Positions 18,901 to 27,729 of a stretch of 64,000 nucleotides of DNA are shown one piece after another. Source of the DNA: Moraxella catarrhalis (GTDB taxonomy: Bacteria; Pseudomonadota; Gammaproteobacteria; Pseudomonadales; Moraxellaceae); contig NZ_LWAH01000013.1 in the NCBI RefSeq assembly GCF_001632285.1, forward strand, positions 62,001-126,000. Reading direction: 5' to 3'. Every line of letters begins with the position of its first letter. Positions within the stretch are counted from its first letter, which is position 1. Below the pieces are notes generated by a model. That model did no database searches, was not told where the DNA came from, and saw only the letters and a list, made by a program, of their open reading frames with translations. The translations under genes and the position numbers were made by a program.

Positions 18901-19161
18901 TTCTTTATTGATGGTCTCGGCAGTTTTGACCACCTTACCAAGCCCTGTAACTTCGTTGGCTTTACGGGCGTTTTTCTTCGCTGTTACAACAGTTTCATCC
19001 AAGACAACAACAAGGTTTGTCTTATCTGTTGCCTCCGCCTTATCGGCCGTTGTGTTTGCCAGTGCCACCTGCGTGATGTTAAGCAGACCCAAAGACAAGG
19101 CACTAAGTTTTAATACTTGTTTGGATTTTTTGGATTTGTTGTTTTGTTTTGATTGATTCAT
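15937..19161 (-). CDS. tbpA: transferrin-binding protein A, TonB-dependent receptor
   Basis: Outer-membrane receptor that extracts iron from host transferrin and imports it using TonB energy. The start at 19161 (MNQSKQNNKS) gives 1074 residues and a signal peptide ending VALA near residue 35. A TonB box-like ETVV lies at 56-59. The plug domain has NEVTGLGKVVKTAET, RDLTRYDPGIAVVEQGRG, SGYSIRGMDKNRVAVLVDG and VEISKGANSSEYGSGALSG. The 22-strand barrel follows, ending with the terminal aromatic YQLALEMKF and preceded by DLSGYVNIKDNFTLRAGVYNVFN. These match TbpA rather than LbpA by gene order and recall. No frameshift is seen. About 220 bp of leader precedes it if the candidate promoter is right. 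Confidence 0.95.
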   Translation of the reverse strand: MNQSKQNNKSKKSKQVLKLSALSLGLLNITQVALANTTADKAEATDKTNLVVVLDETVVTAKKNARKANEVTGLGKVVKTAETINKEQVLNIRDLTRYDPGIAVVEQGRGASSGYSIRGMDKNRVAVLVDGINQAQHYALQGPVAGKNYAAGGAINEIEYENVRSVEISKGANSSEYGSGALSGSVAFVTKTADDIIKDGKDWGVQTKTAYASKNNAWVNSVAAAGKAGSFSGLIIYTDRRGQEYKAHDDAYQGSQSFDRAVATTDPNNPKFLIANECANGNYEACAAGGQTKLQAKPTNVRDKVNVKDYTGPNRLIPNPLTQDSKSLLLRPGYQLNDKHYVGGVYEITKQNYAMQDKTVPAYLTVHDIEKSRLSNHAQANGYYQGNNLGERIRDAIGANSGYGINYAHGVFYDEKHQKDRLGLEYVYDSKGENKWFDDVRVSYDKQDITLRSQLTNTHCSTYPHIDKNCTPDVNKPFSVKEVDNNAYKEQHNLIKAVFNKKMALGSTHHHINLQVGYDKFNSSLSREDYRLATHQSYQKLDYTPPSNPLPDKFKPILGSNNKPICLDAYGYGHDHPQACNAKNSTYQNFAIKKGIEQYNQKTNTDKIDYQAIIDQYDKQNPNSTLKPFEKIKQSLGQEKYDEIDRLGFNAYKDLRNEWAGWTNDNSQQNANKGTDNIYQPNQATVVKDDKCKYSETNSYADCSTTRHISGDNYFIALKDNMTINKYVDLGLGARYDRIKHKSDVPLVDNSASNQLSWNFGVVVKPTNWLDIAYRSSQGFRMPSFSEMYGERFGVTIGKGTQHGCKGLYYICQQTVHQTKLKPEKSFNQEIGATLHNHLGSLEVSYFKNRYTDLIVGKSEEIRTLTQGDNAGKQRGKGDLGFHNGQDADLTGINILGRLDLNAVNSRLPYGLYSTLAYNKVDVKGKTLNPTLAGTNILFDAIQPSRYVVGLGYDAPSQKWGANAIFTHSDAKNPSELLADKNLGNGNIQTKQATKAKSTPWQTLDLSGYVNIKDNFTLRAGVYNVFNTYYTTWEALRQTAEGAVNQHTGLSQDKHYGRYAAPGRNYQLALEMKF

Positions 19162-19745
19162 CAATGACCACCTGTTGGCTTTTGCACTTTGATACACCGA
19201 TACACCCCAACCAATCACAAGGCAGGCATCAAATTGCAGATGCCAAAAACCATCTGTTTATGAGCGTGTATCGTTTTTAAGAACTTAATTGTTTACCAAA
19301 ATAACCATTTGCTTGCTAAAACCACCCAACCAAAGTGATTAATTTTTGATTTTAGTGTATAGTTTGTAAAAATAAGTAAAATTATAATACAAATACAAGT
19401 GATAATACAAACCATTTTGTATCAATTTTATCTACCATAGTGAGATAAAAACCCAAAGCCAACCATTTTTTACTCTATTTTTAAAATAAAGTAAAAGCAT
19501 TGTTAAAAAATTATAATTAATTAAGGATAGCCAACAAACTTACCCAACGATCCATTTAACTTTCTGCCCAAATTTATCATAATAACTGTTATAATAAGCC
19601 ATCAAGACACATTTGCTTTTTATGCTTAAAATGTCTTTTCTTGATTGTTAGCGATGGTTTGGTCATTCAACCTTTTAGCATCAATTATCTCAAATTCATC
19701 AAAATTATTGTTAAAAATACTTTAAAATAGCTTAGGAATAAAGAT
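19162..19745. other. intergenic divergent region tbpA / ahcY
   Basis: A 584-bp AT-rich spacer that must carry both promoters. The tbpA candidate is listed separately. For ahcY, AGGAA lies shortly before the ATG; TATAAT near 19590 has no good -35. I looked for a SAH-riboswitch-like GC-rich leader before ahcY and did not see one. Confidence 0.4.
19381..19410 (-). promoter_or_regulatory. candidate tbpA promoter
   Basis: On the minus strand TTGTAT (19410-19405) and TATAAT (19386-19381) are 18 bp apart, 220 bp before the tbpA ATG. The overlapping GTGATAATAC sequence resembles half a Fur site. No full Fur box was found here. Confidence 0.35.
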
Positions 19746-21155
19746 ATGCCTACCTCAATCAATCCAAGTACCACCCAAAACTTCACCGATTATAAAGTCG
19801 CTGATATCCGTTTAGCCGATTATGGTCGCCGTGAGATTGCCTTGGCAGAAGCTGAGATGCCAGCCCTGATGGGGTTAAGAAAACGCTATCAAGACCAGCA
19901 ACCACTTAAGGGCGCTAAAATCCTAGGCTGTATCCACATGACCATTCAAACAGCGGTGCTGATTGAGACTTTGGTTGCCTTGGGTGCCCAAGTTCGCTGG
20001 ACATCATGCAATATTTTTAGCACCCAAGACCACGCCGCCGCTGCCATGGCGGCCGCTGGTATCCCTGTGTTTGCATGGAAAGGGGAAACCGAAGAAGAAT
20101 ACGAGTGGTGTTTACGCCAACAAATTCATGATGGCAGTGGCTCTCAAAATCAGGGCAAACTTTGGGATGCCAACCTCATCTTAGATGATGGTGGCGATTT
20201 GACTGCCCTTATCCACAATGACTATCCACAGATGCTCAAGGGCATTCATGGCATCAGTGAAGAGACCACCACAGGCGTGCATCGTCTGCTGGACATGCTG
20301 AATAAAGGCACACTCAAAGTCCCTGCCATCAATGTCAATGATGCCATCACCAAATCCAAAAACGACAACAAATACGGCTGTCGCCACAGTCTGAACGATG
20401 CCATCAAGCGTGCCACCGACATGCTACTGGCTGGTCGCCGTGCCTTAGTCATCGGCTATGGTGATGTGGGCAAAGGCTCAGCCCAAAGCCTGCGTCAAGA
20501 AGGCATGATTGTGCGAGTCAGCGAAATTGACCCCATCTGTGCCATGCAAGCGTGTATGGACGGTTATGAATTGGTTTCGCCTTTTATCAATGGTGAGCCA
20601 AGTCAAGGCGTGAACACTACGCTCTTACAAGACACCGACCTTATCGTGACCACCACAGGCAATTATCATGTCTGCAACAGCAACATGTTAACCGCCCTGA
20701 AATCTGGGGCGGTGGTCTGTAATATCGGACACTTTGATACCGAGATTGACACCAACTTTATGCGTGATAACTGGCGATGGGTTGAAGTCAAACCACAAGT
20801 GCATCAAGTCTACCGCTCTGATGATGAGCGTGATTATTTGCTGGTGTTGTCTGAAGGTCGGTTGGTAAATTTGGGCAATGCCACAGGGCATCCCTCTAGG
20901 GTAATGGACGGCTCTTTTGCCAATCAAGTGCTGGCACAGATGTATCTGTATCAACAAAAATTTGCCAATTTGCCAGTGGACAAAAAAGCAGACAGCCTGT
21001 ATGTCAAAGTCCTGCCTAAAAAGCTTGATGAAGAGGTCGCTGCCGCCATGGTGGCAGGATTTAATGGGGTCATCACCAAGCTCACCCAAACCCAAGCGGA
21101 CTACATCGGTGTGCCGATAGATGGCCCGTTTAAAGCAGAAGATTATAAGTATTAA
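19746..21155 (+). CDS. ahcY: adenosylhomocysteinase
   Basis: NAD-dependent S-adenosylhomocysteine hydrolase, which recycles the product of SAM-dependent methylation to homocysteine and adenosine. At 469 residues it shows the family pattern: [23 protein letters not shown] split over residues 15-38, [32 protein letters not shown], the substrate Asp/Glu segments ([10 protein letters not shown]), [14 protein letters not shown], the NAD-binding [14 protein letters not shown], and the C-terminal [11 protein letters not shown]. The Lys-Tyr terminus that reaches across the dimer is present. Works in the same cycle as metK at 53 kb. Ends at a strong hairpin terminator. Confidence 0.98.
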   Translation: MPTSINPSTTQNFTDYKVADIRLADYGRREIALAEAEMPALMGLRKRYQDQQPLKGAKILGCIHMTIQTAVLIETLVALGAQVRWTSCNIFSTQDHAAAAMAAAGIPVFAWKGETEEEYEWCLRQQIHDGSGSQNQGKLWDANLILDDGGDLTALIHNDYPQMLKGIHGISEETTTGVHRLLDMLNKGTLKVPAINVNDAITKSKNDNKYGCRHSLNDAIKRATDMLLAGRRALVIGYGDVGKGSAQSLRQEGMIVRVSEIDPICAMQACMDGYELVSPFINGEPSQGVNTTLLQDTDLIVTTTGNYHVCNSNMLTALKSGAVVCNIGHFDTEIDTNFMRDNWRWVEVKPQVHQVYRSDDERDYLLVLSEGRLVNLGNATGHPSRVMDGSFANQVLAQMYLYQQKFANLPVDKKADSLYVKVLPKKLDEEVAAAMVAGFNGVITKLTQTQADYIGVPIDGPFKAEDYKY

Positions 21156-21181
21156 TCAGTATTATATGATAAATTCATCAG

Positions 21182-21212
21182 ACAAAAGCGGTAAATCTAT
21201 TACCGCTTTTGT
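21182..21212 (+). terminator. terminator after ahcY
   Basis: ACAAAAGCGGTAA pairs perfectly with TTACCGCTTTTGT around a 5-base loop, 27 bp past the ahcY stop. The T-run lies in the right arm of the stem. Confidence 0.8.
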
Positions 21213-21435
21213 TATGTCATCAGGATATGTTTACTCATAATTACCTTGACAGATTAAGACCAAATCACCCACATCTCACCAAAAGCCCCAATAATCTATG
21301 ATATAATTGGCATAGTCGTATCATTTAAGTAATGACATCCAAATCACAAGATGATAAAATCAGCTTTGATGACTGATTTTAAGGTTCATCACATCAAAAG
21401 CGTCTTATCAATCAACAATCCAACAAGGAGCTTTT

Positions 21436-23112
21436 ATGACAAAGCCACGCTTACGATCACATATCTTTGCCATCAGTTTTGGTATATTTGCTAGCCTAAC
21501 TATGCTCTCTGCTTGCGGTAAACCCAGCAAAATTCATACACCATCCATAACGCACCAAAATATGTTACCTAGCAACACCTTGGCACAATTATCCGCCCTG
21601 CCCCAGCTTACCCAAGGTTTGGGCGACACAGGCAAAAGCGTCATTGACCCAAATAAGCCAACTTTGGTGAAGTTTTGGGCAAGCTGGTGCCCTTTGTGTT
21701 TAGCCACCTTACAAGAAACGCATGATTGGCGTGATGACCCTAATTTGGCAGGCTTTAACATCATTACCGTTGCCAGCCCCACTCACTTAAACGAAAAAAA
21801 TACCCAAGATTTTACCGACTGGTATCAAGTGCTACAAGCAGATTATCCAAATCTGCCCGTGCTCATTGACAGTAGCGGCCAACTCATTAAAGAACTTGGT
21901 GTACAGGTCTACCCCAGCTGGGCAATCTTGGACAAAAATGGGCAACTTGTGTATCTTAATAAAGGCAATCTTAGCTTTGAGCAAGTGTCTTATTTGGCAA
22001 AAAATCCACAAGAGCTAGACCAGCTTAAAGCCCAAGGTGGGCAGACCGCCATGCCCACCAAAAATAAAGATGGTGTATATTATAACGATCAAGGCCAGCC
22101 TTTAAATACCAAAACCATCCATCTGGCGGGCGGCTGTTTTTGGGGTGTAGAAGCTTACTTTGAGCGTATCGATGGCGTGGTAGATGCTGTCAGTGGTTAT
22201 GCCAATGGCAATGAAACAATCGCCAATCCAAGCTATGAGCAAGTCATTGCAGGCTCAGGACACGCCGAGACCGTCAAAGTGGTTTATGATGCCGATAAGG
22301 TGGATTTGGACACTCTATTACAATATTATTTTAGGATTGTTGACCCAACCAGCGTCAATAAACAAGGTCATGACCGTGGCATACAGTATCGCACAGGCGT
22401 TTATTATACCGATCCAAGCGACAAAGCGATTATTGAGAATGCTTTAAATGAATTACAACAAAAATATAAAGCACCCATCGTCGTCGAAAATCTACCTCTA
22501 AGGCATTTTTCCCCTGCTGAAGAGTATCACCAAGATTATCTCACCAAAAACCCAAATGGCTACTGTCATGTGGATCTAAGCCTTGCCAATGATAAAATCA
22601 CGAGTAAAGCTCCCACCCTACCAAAGGCAAGCACCGTTCAAGAAGCTCTTGACCCAAGACGCTATCAAGCTTTTACTAAAGGTAATTTAAAAAATAGCTT
22701 AACCAAAGCTCAATATGATATCACCCAAAACGCAGGCACGGAGCGGGCATTTAGCCATGCCTACGACCATCTGTTTGATGATGGGCTGTATGTAGACATT
22801 GTCAGCGGTGAGCCACTGTTTTTATCTACCGATAAATACAACTCAGGCTGTGGCTGGCCAAGCTTTACCAAGCCGATTGATCCACAAGTCATCAGCGAGC
22901 ATACCGACACGAGCTATAATATGATACGCACCGAGGTACGCTCACGCATTGCCAATTCACATTTGGGGCATGTGTTCCCTGATGGTCCAAAGGCACGGGG
23001 CGGACTGCGTTACTGCATCAATGGCGATGCATTAAAATTCATTCCCAAAGCGGACATGGAAAAACAAGGCTACGGGGCGTTATTGCCACTCATTAAGCCT
23101 GCCCAACCTTAA
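21436..23112 (+). CDS. msrAB: thioredoxin-MsrA-MsrB trimodular methionine sulfoxide reductase, predicted lipoprotein
   Basis: Repairs oxidised methionine in envelope proteins. The protein (558 residues) begins with a lipoprotein signal (LSACGKPS, Cys27). Residues about 40-190 form a thioredoxin-like domain with CPLC (Cys84 and Cys87) in WASWCPLC. Residues about 220-390 are MsrA with the catalytic [10 protein letters not shown] (Cys233) and RTGVYYT. Residues about 405-555 are MsrB with SGCGWPSF and the catalytic RYCINGDAL near 526. This is the PilB arrangement of Neisseria, where the thioredoxin-like domain re-reduces both reductase domains. The lipobox suggests membrane anchoring. CAAGGAG upstream is a good ribosome-binding site. 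Confidence 0.95.
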   Translation: MTKPRLRSHIFAISFGIFASLTMLSACGKPSKIHTPSITHQNMLPSNTLAQLSALPQLTQGLGDTGKSVIDPNKPTLVKFWASWCPLCLATLQETHDWRDDPNLAGFNIITVASPTHLNEKNTQDFTDWYQVLQADYPNLPVLIDSSGQLIKELGVQVYPSWAILDKNGQLVYLNKGNLSFEQVSYLAKNPQELDQLKAQGGQTAMPTKNKDGVYYNDQGQPLNTKTIHLAGGCFWGVEAYFERIDGVVDAVSGYANGNETIANPSYEQVIAGSGHAETVKVVYDADKVDLDTLLQYYFRIVDPTSVNKQGHDRGIQYRTGVYYTDPSDKAIIENALNELQQKYKAPIVVENLPLRHFSPAEEYHQDYLTKNPNGYCHVDLSLANDKITSKAPTLPKASTVQEALDPRRYQAFTKGNLKNSLTKAQYDITQNAGTERAFSHAYDHLFDDGLYVDIVSGEPLFLSTDKYNSGCGWPSFTKPIDPQVISEHTDTSYNMIRTEVRSRIANSHLGHVFPDGPKARGGLRYCINGDALKFIPKADMEKQGYGALLPLIKPAQP

Positions 23113-23120
23113 TAATTAAT

Positions 23121-23140
23121 CTTAATAATTAATTATTAAG
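23121..23140. repeat. perfect 20-bp palindrome
   Basis: CTTAATAATTAATTATTAAG reads identically on both strands. It begins 9 bp after the msrAB stop and abuts the terminator hairpin. It may be part of a double terminator or a protein-binding site. Confidence 0.7.
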
Positions 23141-23142
23141 AT

Positions 23143-23179
23143 AAAAAATGGCACAGTTTAGGCTTGTGCCATTTTTTTT
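23143..23179 (+). terminator. terminator after msrAB
   Basis: AAAAAATGGCACA pairs with TGTGCCATTTTTT around a 9-base loop, followed by further T residues. A textbook intrinsic terminator. Confidence 0.9.
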
Positions 23180-23437
23180 ACTTAAAATGACGCCAAATCA
23201 TTCAAAAAGCTGCGATAATTTTATTCAAATTGATTAAATCTTGCTATAATAGTAAGATTTAGACATCTTTGAGAATACCGCATAGCACAGTTTTTTATCA
23301 TTCTGATCGCTAGGTATATTTACTGATTGCTTGGCAAAAAGCATGCCTGCCTTATATTAATCATATCACTCACACCAAGCCCAATACGACATTGGTCGCT
23401 GATTTGGGTTTAATTTAAGTCATTTAACCGGTCAAAT

Positions 23438-24178
23438 ATGCCAAGATTTTTTGTTGATACACCGCTCACCACCAACCTGATTGGACAAATCATCGCCCTG
23501 CCTGATCATGTCACACATCATTGGTGCAAGGTGCTGCGCGCTTCGGTTGGTGATTGTGCCTTTTTATTTGATGGGATGGGCGGTGAGTACACAGTAACGC
23601 TGACACATATTCATAAAAAATCTGCCAGCGTCAAGATTGACGCCTATCACCCCATCAACCGTACGCCACCGTTTCGTGCCAGTATCGGCTTGGTGATGAG
23701 CCGTGGTGATCGTATGGATTATGCCATACAAAAAGCCACCGAAATGGGCGTTCATTGTATTCATTTATTGACCAGTGACCGTTGCCAAGCCCATCTCAAA
23801 TACGACAGAGATTTTAAGAAAATCACACATTGGCAAAGTATCGCTGTCGCTGCTTGTGAGCAGTGCGGTATGAATATCATTCCAAACATTATCGCACCCA
23901 TCTTACTTGATGAATGGGTGGCCAACTGTCAAGATGAACTGAAACTGGTACTTGCACTTAGTGAAAATAACCCTACTTTTAACAAACTTGTACCAAAAAA
24001 TATCAGCCTGTTGATCGGTGCCGAAGGCGGCTTAAGCCCAAGAGAGATTGATTTGGCGATTCATCATGGTTTTGTGCCATGGCGGATTGGCGAGCGTGTG
24101 CTTCGTACAGAAACCGCACCTGTGGTCGCCTTGAGTGCATTGACACTTTTGGCTAGCCTCAACCAATCACCACTTTAA
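23438..24178 (+). CDS. rsmE: 16S rRNA (uracil-1498-N3)-methyltransferase
   Basis: SPOUT-type methyltransferase acting on 16S rRNA of the 30S subunit. The 246-residue protein opens MPRFFVDTPL, has a PUA-like N-terminal domain to about residue 70 (HHWCKVLRASVGD), then the SPOUT knot with KATEMGVHCIHLLTSDRC, AACEQCGMNIIP, the SAM-binding IGAEGGLSPREIDLA, and GERVLRTETAPVVALSAL. Its stop codon directly abuts the stop of the convergent folP gene with no spacer. Confidence 0.95.
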   Translation: MPRFFVDTPLTTNLIGQIIALPDHVTHHWCKVLRASVGDCAFLFDGMGGEYTVTLTHIHKKSASVKIDAYHPINRTPPFRASIGLVMSRGDRMDYAIQKATEMGVHCIHLLTSDRCQAHLKYDRDFKKITHWQSIAVAACEQCGMNIIPNIIAPILLDEWVANCQDELKLVLALSENNPTFNKLVPKNISLLIGAEGGLSPREIDLAIHHGFVPWRIGERVLRTETAPVVALSALTLLASLNQSPL

Positions 24179-25069
24179 TTAGCCGTATAACGCCTGCCAC
24201 AGTCGCACGGCTTGTGCCATCGGCTTAACATCATGTACACGCACAATATGCACGCCTTGCTGTAGTGCGATAAAATGTGCAAGCGTCCCCAAATTATCTC
24301 TCTCAATCGGTTGATGATTTTTAAGATATTCAAGTCCGCTATTGGTTAAAACCTCACCCAAAAATCGCTTGCGGGATACGCCAAACAACATAGGCATCTG
24401 AAAATGCTGAATGATTTGCTGTAAATTTTGCATAATTTGAATGTGATGTTCATAATTTTTTGAAAATCCCATACCAATATCAATGATAATTTTTTCTTGC
24501 CTAATGCCTGCGTCCATCGCCTTATCAATTCTTATTTGAAGCTCAGTGCTAATCTCAGCAAGCACATCGTTATAACTTGTCAACTCATTCATCGTCTGAG
24601 TCATGGTATCAGGCGTACCACGGCTGTGCATGATGACCACAGGACACTCAAGATCAGCCACCATATCACAAGCGCCCTCTCGGCTTAGACCACGCACATC
24701 ATTGACAATGTCGGCACCTGCACCAATTGCCTGAAGCATCACCGCAGGGTCACTGGTATCCACAGACAGCCACAAATCTTCACCAAAATTTTCACGAATA
24801 GCGGCGATGATGGGTATCACACGCTCAAGCTCTTCATCAGTACTAACCTTTGGGGCATAGGGGCGTGTGGATTCTCCACCAATATCAATGATATCAACAT
24901 CATAGGCGATCATCTGCTCGGCGTGAACCAAAGCAGCATCCAAATGGTTAAAACGCCCCCCATCTGAAAATGAATCTGGTGTCATATTAAGTACGCCCAT
25001 CACCTTTGGCACATCAAAAGTCATGACTTTATTACGGTGACGAATGGATTTTGTCATAGAATAAGACAT
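24179..25069 (-). CDS. folP: dihydropteroate synthase
   Basis: Joins p-aminobenzoate to the pterin diphosphate in folate synthesis; the sulfonamide target. The product (296 residues from the ATG at 25069; a GTG three codons upstream is the alternative) has MGVLNMTPDSFSDGG at about residue 24, IDIGGESTRPYAPKV, SVDTSDPAVMLQAI, VNDVRGLSREG, IIDIGMGFSKN, FGVSRKRFLG and the terminal HDVKPMAQAVRLWQAL. All substrate-binding segments look intact. GAGTG about 9 bases before the ATG is a weak ribosome-binding site. Convergent with rsmE at zero spacing. Confidence 0.96.
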   Translation of the reverse strand: MSYSMTKSIRHRNKVMTFDVPKVMGVLNMTPDSFSDGGRFNHLDAALVHAEQMIAYDVDIIDIGGESTRPYAPKVSTDEELERVIPIIAAIRENFGEDLWLSVDTSDPAVMLQAIGAGADIVNDVRGLSREGACDMVADLECPVVIMHSRGTPDTMTQTMNELTSYNDVLAEISTELQIRIDKAMDAGIRQEKIIIDIGMGFSKNYEHHIQIMQNLQQIIQHFQMPMLFGVSRKRFLGEVLTNSGLEYLKNHQPIERDNLGTLAHFIALQQGVHIVRVHDVKPMAQAVRLWQALYG

Positions 25070-25172
25070 AAAATACACTCAAGCTTTCAAATACCTTATC
25101 ATACCATAACTTGATTTTTTGGGTAGGTAATCCCCATTAAAGCATTTTACATATTAATTTTAAGGATTCGTA

Positions 25173-26582
25173 TTGCAATATTTTGACAGACACGAAGGCG
25201 GAGAAAATGCCATTTTGGTTCACTTAGACATTCATCAAATCACCGATCCTGATGACCTAGAAGAATTTCGCTTGTTAGTACATTCAGCAGGTGCAAACGA
25301 AATAGAAATCATCACAGGCAGTCGCAGTAAGCCACATGCCAAATACTTTGTTGGTACAGGCAAAGCCGAAGAAATCGCTGAAGCAGTCAAGCGTTTTCGT
25401 GATACCAATGACGATAATACAGATGATGTTATTGTGATTTTTAATCACACACTCACGCCAAGTCAGGAGCGAAACTTAGAATCATTGATCAAATGCCGTG
25501 TGCTTGACCGCACGGGGCTGATTTTGGATATCTTTGCACAGCGTGCACGCACGCATGAAGGTAAGTTACAAGTTGAGCTTGCACAGCTCAATCACCTTGC
25601 CACACGCCTTGTGCGTGGCTGGACGCATCTAGAACGCCAAAAAGGTGGTATTGGCCTGCGTGGTCCTGGTGAAACTCAGTTAGAAACGGATCGCCGATTG
25701 CTCCAGATTCGGGTGACACAGCTCAAAGCCAAGCTTGATAAGGTCAAACAAACCCGTAAACAAGGTCGTGCTAAACGCCAAAAATCAGACATTCCGACCA
25801 TATCATTGGTCGGCTATACCAATGCAGGCAAATCAACGCTATTTAACCACTTAACTGACGATAATATCTATGCTGCCGATCAACTTTTTGCGACCCTTGA
25901 TCCAACACTACGGCGTGTCAAATGGCCAGGTGTCGGCAATGTGGTACTGGCAGATACGGTAGGATTTGTACGCCATTTGCCACATGAGCTGGTAGAAAGC
26001 TTTCATGCGACACTAGAGGAGACGCTTGAGGCGGATTTGTTGCTGCATGTGATTGATGCCGCCAGCGAGGATATGCACGCTCAAATCGAGGCGGTCAATG
26101 ATGTGCTTGAGCAAATACAGGCAGATGCGCCGATTTTATTGGTATTTAATAAAATTGACAAAAGTGGTGAACCTGCCAAAATACATTATCAAGACCATGG
26201 CGTGCCACATCGGGTCTATGTGTCTGCCAAAGAAAATTTGGGCATAAACCAGCTGATGTTAGCAGTCCAAGAACTTTTATCAGGACAGCTAAACCATTAT
26301 ACGCTGACCTTACCTCACCATGCAGGCGCCCTAAAAAATACCTTGCATGAGCTTGGCGTCATTGAGTCAGAAAGCTTTGATGAATTGGGCCATCAAATCC
26401 TAAGCGTACAGCTGTCGCCTGCTAAGCTGACTCAGCTCCTTGGTCAATATGCACTCAATCCCAAACAAGTGCTACCACCAAACGAAGCTGCAAGCTTAGA
26501 GCCTGCACTTGAGCCATTTGAAGAAGTGCTTAAGCAACATGATGATAAGTCAGACGATCAGCTTAATCCCTTTTGTTTATAA
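25173..26582 (+). CDS. hflX: ribosome-associated GTPase HflX
   Basis: GTPase that binds the 50S subunit and splits stalled or stress-hibernating ribosomes. Translation starts at TTG 25173, set by AAGGA eight bases upstream and the absence of a nearby ATG in frame. The N-terminal HflX domain (SAGANEIEIITGSRSKP, FVGTGKAEEI) leads to a linker with GGIGLRGPGETQLETDRR and then the G domain: G1 GYTNAGKST, G3 DTVGFVRHLPHEL, G4 NKID, G5 SAKENLG. At 469 residues it is somewhat long at the C terminus. It ends at a strong terminator shared with htpX. Confidence 0.96.
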   Translation: MQYFDRHEGGENAILVHLDIHQITDPDDLEEFRLLVHSAGANEIEIITGSRSKPHAKYFVGTGKAEEIAEAVKRFRDTNDDNTDDVIVIFNHTLTPSQERNLESLIKCRVLDRTGLILDIFAQRARTHEGKLQVELAQLNHLATRLVRGWTHLERQKGGIGLRGPGETQLETDRRLLQIRVTQLKAKLDKVKQTRKQGRAKRQKSDIPTISLVGYTNAGKSTLFNHLTDDNIYAADQLFATLDPTLRRVKWPGVGNVVLADTVGFVRHLPHELVESFHATLEETLEADLLLHVIDAASEDMHAQIEAVNDVLEQIQADAPILLVFNKIDKSGEPAKIHYQDHGVPHRVYVSAKENLGINQLMLAVQELLSGQLNHYTLTLPHHAGALKNTLHELGVIESESFDELGHQILSVQLSPAKLTQLLGQYALNPKQVLPPNEAASLEPALEPFEEVLKQHDDKSDDQLNPFCL

Positions 26583-26583
26583 T

Positions 26584-26620
26584 CAAAAAAAAGACTGCTC
26601 AATCAAGCAGTCTTTTTTTG
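26584..26620. terminator. bidirectional terminator between hflX and htpX
   Basis: CAAAAAAAAGACTGCT pairs with AGCAGTCTTTTTTTG around a 6-base loop. Runs of A on one arm and T on the other let it work in both directions between two convergent genes. Confidence 0.9.
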
Positions 26621-26642
26621 ATGATAAAATAGCTAGTAAAGA

Positions 26643-27548
26643 TTAACCATGAAATTTTTGCAATGAAGCGATACGATCATCTAAAGTGGGGTGTGAGCGA
26701 AATAAGCTGGCAATGCTAAAACCTTGAGATTGACCACTTGCAATCGCAAATGCTTTCATTGCTTCAGGCATCTGATCTGGGCGTGCCTCAGCAGGACGCA
26801 AGGCATTGAGTGCACTGATCATCTTATCACGACCAGCCAAACGCGCACCCATTTCATCAGCACGATATTCACGCAATCTAGAAAACCACATGACAATCGC
26901 AGATGCCAAAATCCCAAGCAAAATATCCATCACCATGCTGGTGACAAAATAGGCAATGCCAGGTGAGCTGCTTTCATTTTTAAAGATCGCACGATCCACA
27001 AAATTACCAATGATACGCGCAAAGAACATCACAAAGGCATTGACCACACCTTGAATCAGTGCCAAAGTCACCATATCACCATTGGCAACATGGCCAATTT
27101 CGTGTGCAAGCACCGCTTCGACTTCATCAGGTGTCATCGTATGGATCAGCCCTGTCGATACTGCAACTAATGCCTTATTTTTATTCCAGCCAGTAGCAAA
27201 TGCGTTGGGCTGGGCATTATCAAAAATACCCACCTCAGGCATACCAATGCCAACTTCACGCGCTTGACGGGCAACCATATCCACCAACCATTGCTCTGTA
27301 CCATTTTTTGGGGTATCAATCACCACGGTACCTGTTGATTTTTTAGCCATCCACTTGGACAAAAACAACGAAATGACTGAGCCAATCATACCGTATAACA
27401 AACACATCACCGCCAAGCTGACATAGTTTAGCCCGCCTGAACCATGGACATTGCCCAGACCAAAGACTTGTGAGAGTACCATAAATACGATACTAAAGAC
27501 AATCAATACGGCTAAGTTGGTTAATAAGAATAAACCAATTCGCATCAT
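26643..27548 (-). CDS. htpX: membrane zinc metalloprotease HtpX
   Basis: Inner-membrane M48 protease that removes damaged membrane proteins under stress. The 301-residue product starts [18 protein letters not shown] and has two N-terminal helices (about 3-25 and 35-60), a cytosolic domain with the zinc motif [11 protein letters not shown] (HExxH), two further hydrophobic stretches (about 160-180 and 195-215), then [12 protein letters not shown] carrying the third zinc ligand. The ending [13 protein letters not shown] is typical. Fully consistent with an active enzyme. Confidence 0.97.
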   Translation of the reverse strand: MMRIGLFLLTNLAVLIVFSIVFMVLSQVFGLGNVHGSGGLNYVSLAVMCLLYGMIGSVISLFLSKWMAKKSTGTVVIDTPKNGTEQWLVDMVARQAREVGIGMPEVGIFDNAQPNAFATGWNKNKALVAVSTGLIHTMTPDEVEAVLAHEIGHVANGDMVTLALIQGVVNAFVMFFARIIGNFVDRAIFKNESSSPGIAYFVTSMVMDILLGILASAIVMWFSRLREYRADEMGARLAGRDKMISALNALRPAEARPDQMPEAMKAFAIASGQSQGFSIASLFRSHPTLDDRIASLQKFHG

Positions 27549-27627
27549 CTGTGAATTTCCTTTTATAAATCAAAAATATAACTACCTAAAGTCTTACTTA
27601 TTATAATGACAAATACGCAAAATAAAA

Positions 27628-27659
27628 GGCAAAAACTTTGATGAGTGGAAGTTTTTGCC
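27628..27659 (-). terminator. terminator after the lytic transglycosylase gene
   Basis: GGCAAAAACTT pairs perfectly with AAGTTTTTGCC around a 10-base loop. On the minus strand it is followed by TTTTATTTT, about 70 bp past the transglycosylase stop codon. Confidence 0.8.
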
Positions 27660-27729
27660 GATATAGACACAAAAAGCTAACAATTTTTTGGGTTTAAGTC
27701 ATTTTAATTCAGCCTAGATAAAGATCTGA

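Larger units (their letters stand above)
23113..23437. other. intergenic region msrAB / rsmE
   Basis: This 325-bp spacer contains a perfect 20-bp palindrome at 23121-23140, the msrAB terminator at 23143-23179, and a TATAAT at about 23246 that could be the rsmE -10, giving a leader near 190 nt. The leader shows no ORF with a ribosome-binding site. Confidence 0.4.

Noticed and set aside
19500..19745. S-adenosylhomocysteine riboswitch before ahcY
   Set aside because: The leader is AT-rich and lacks the GC-rich conserved segments of that class.
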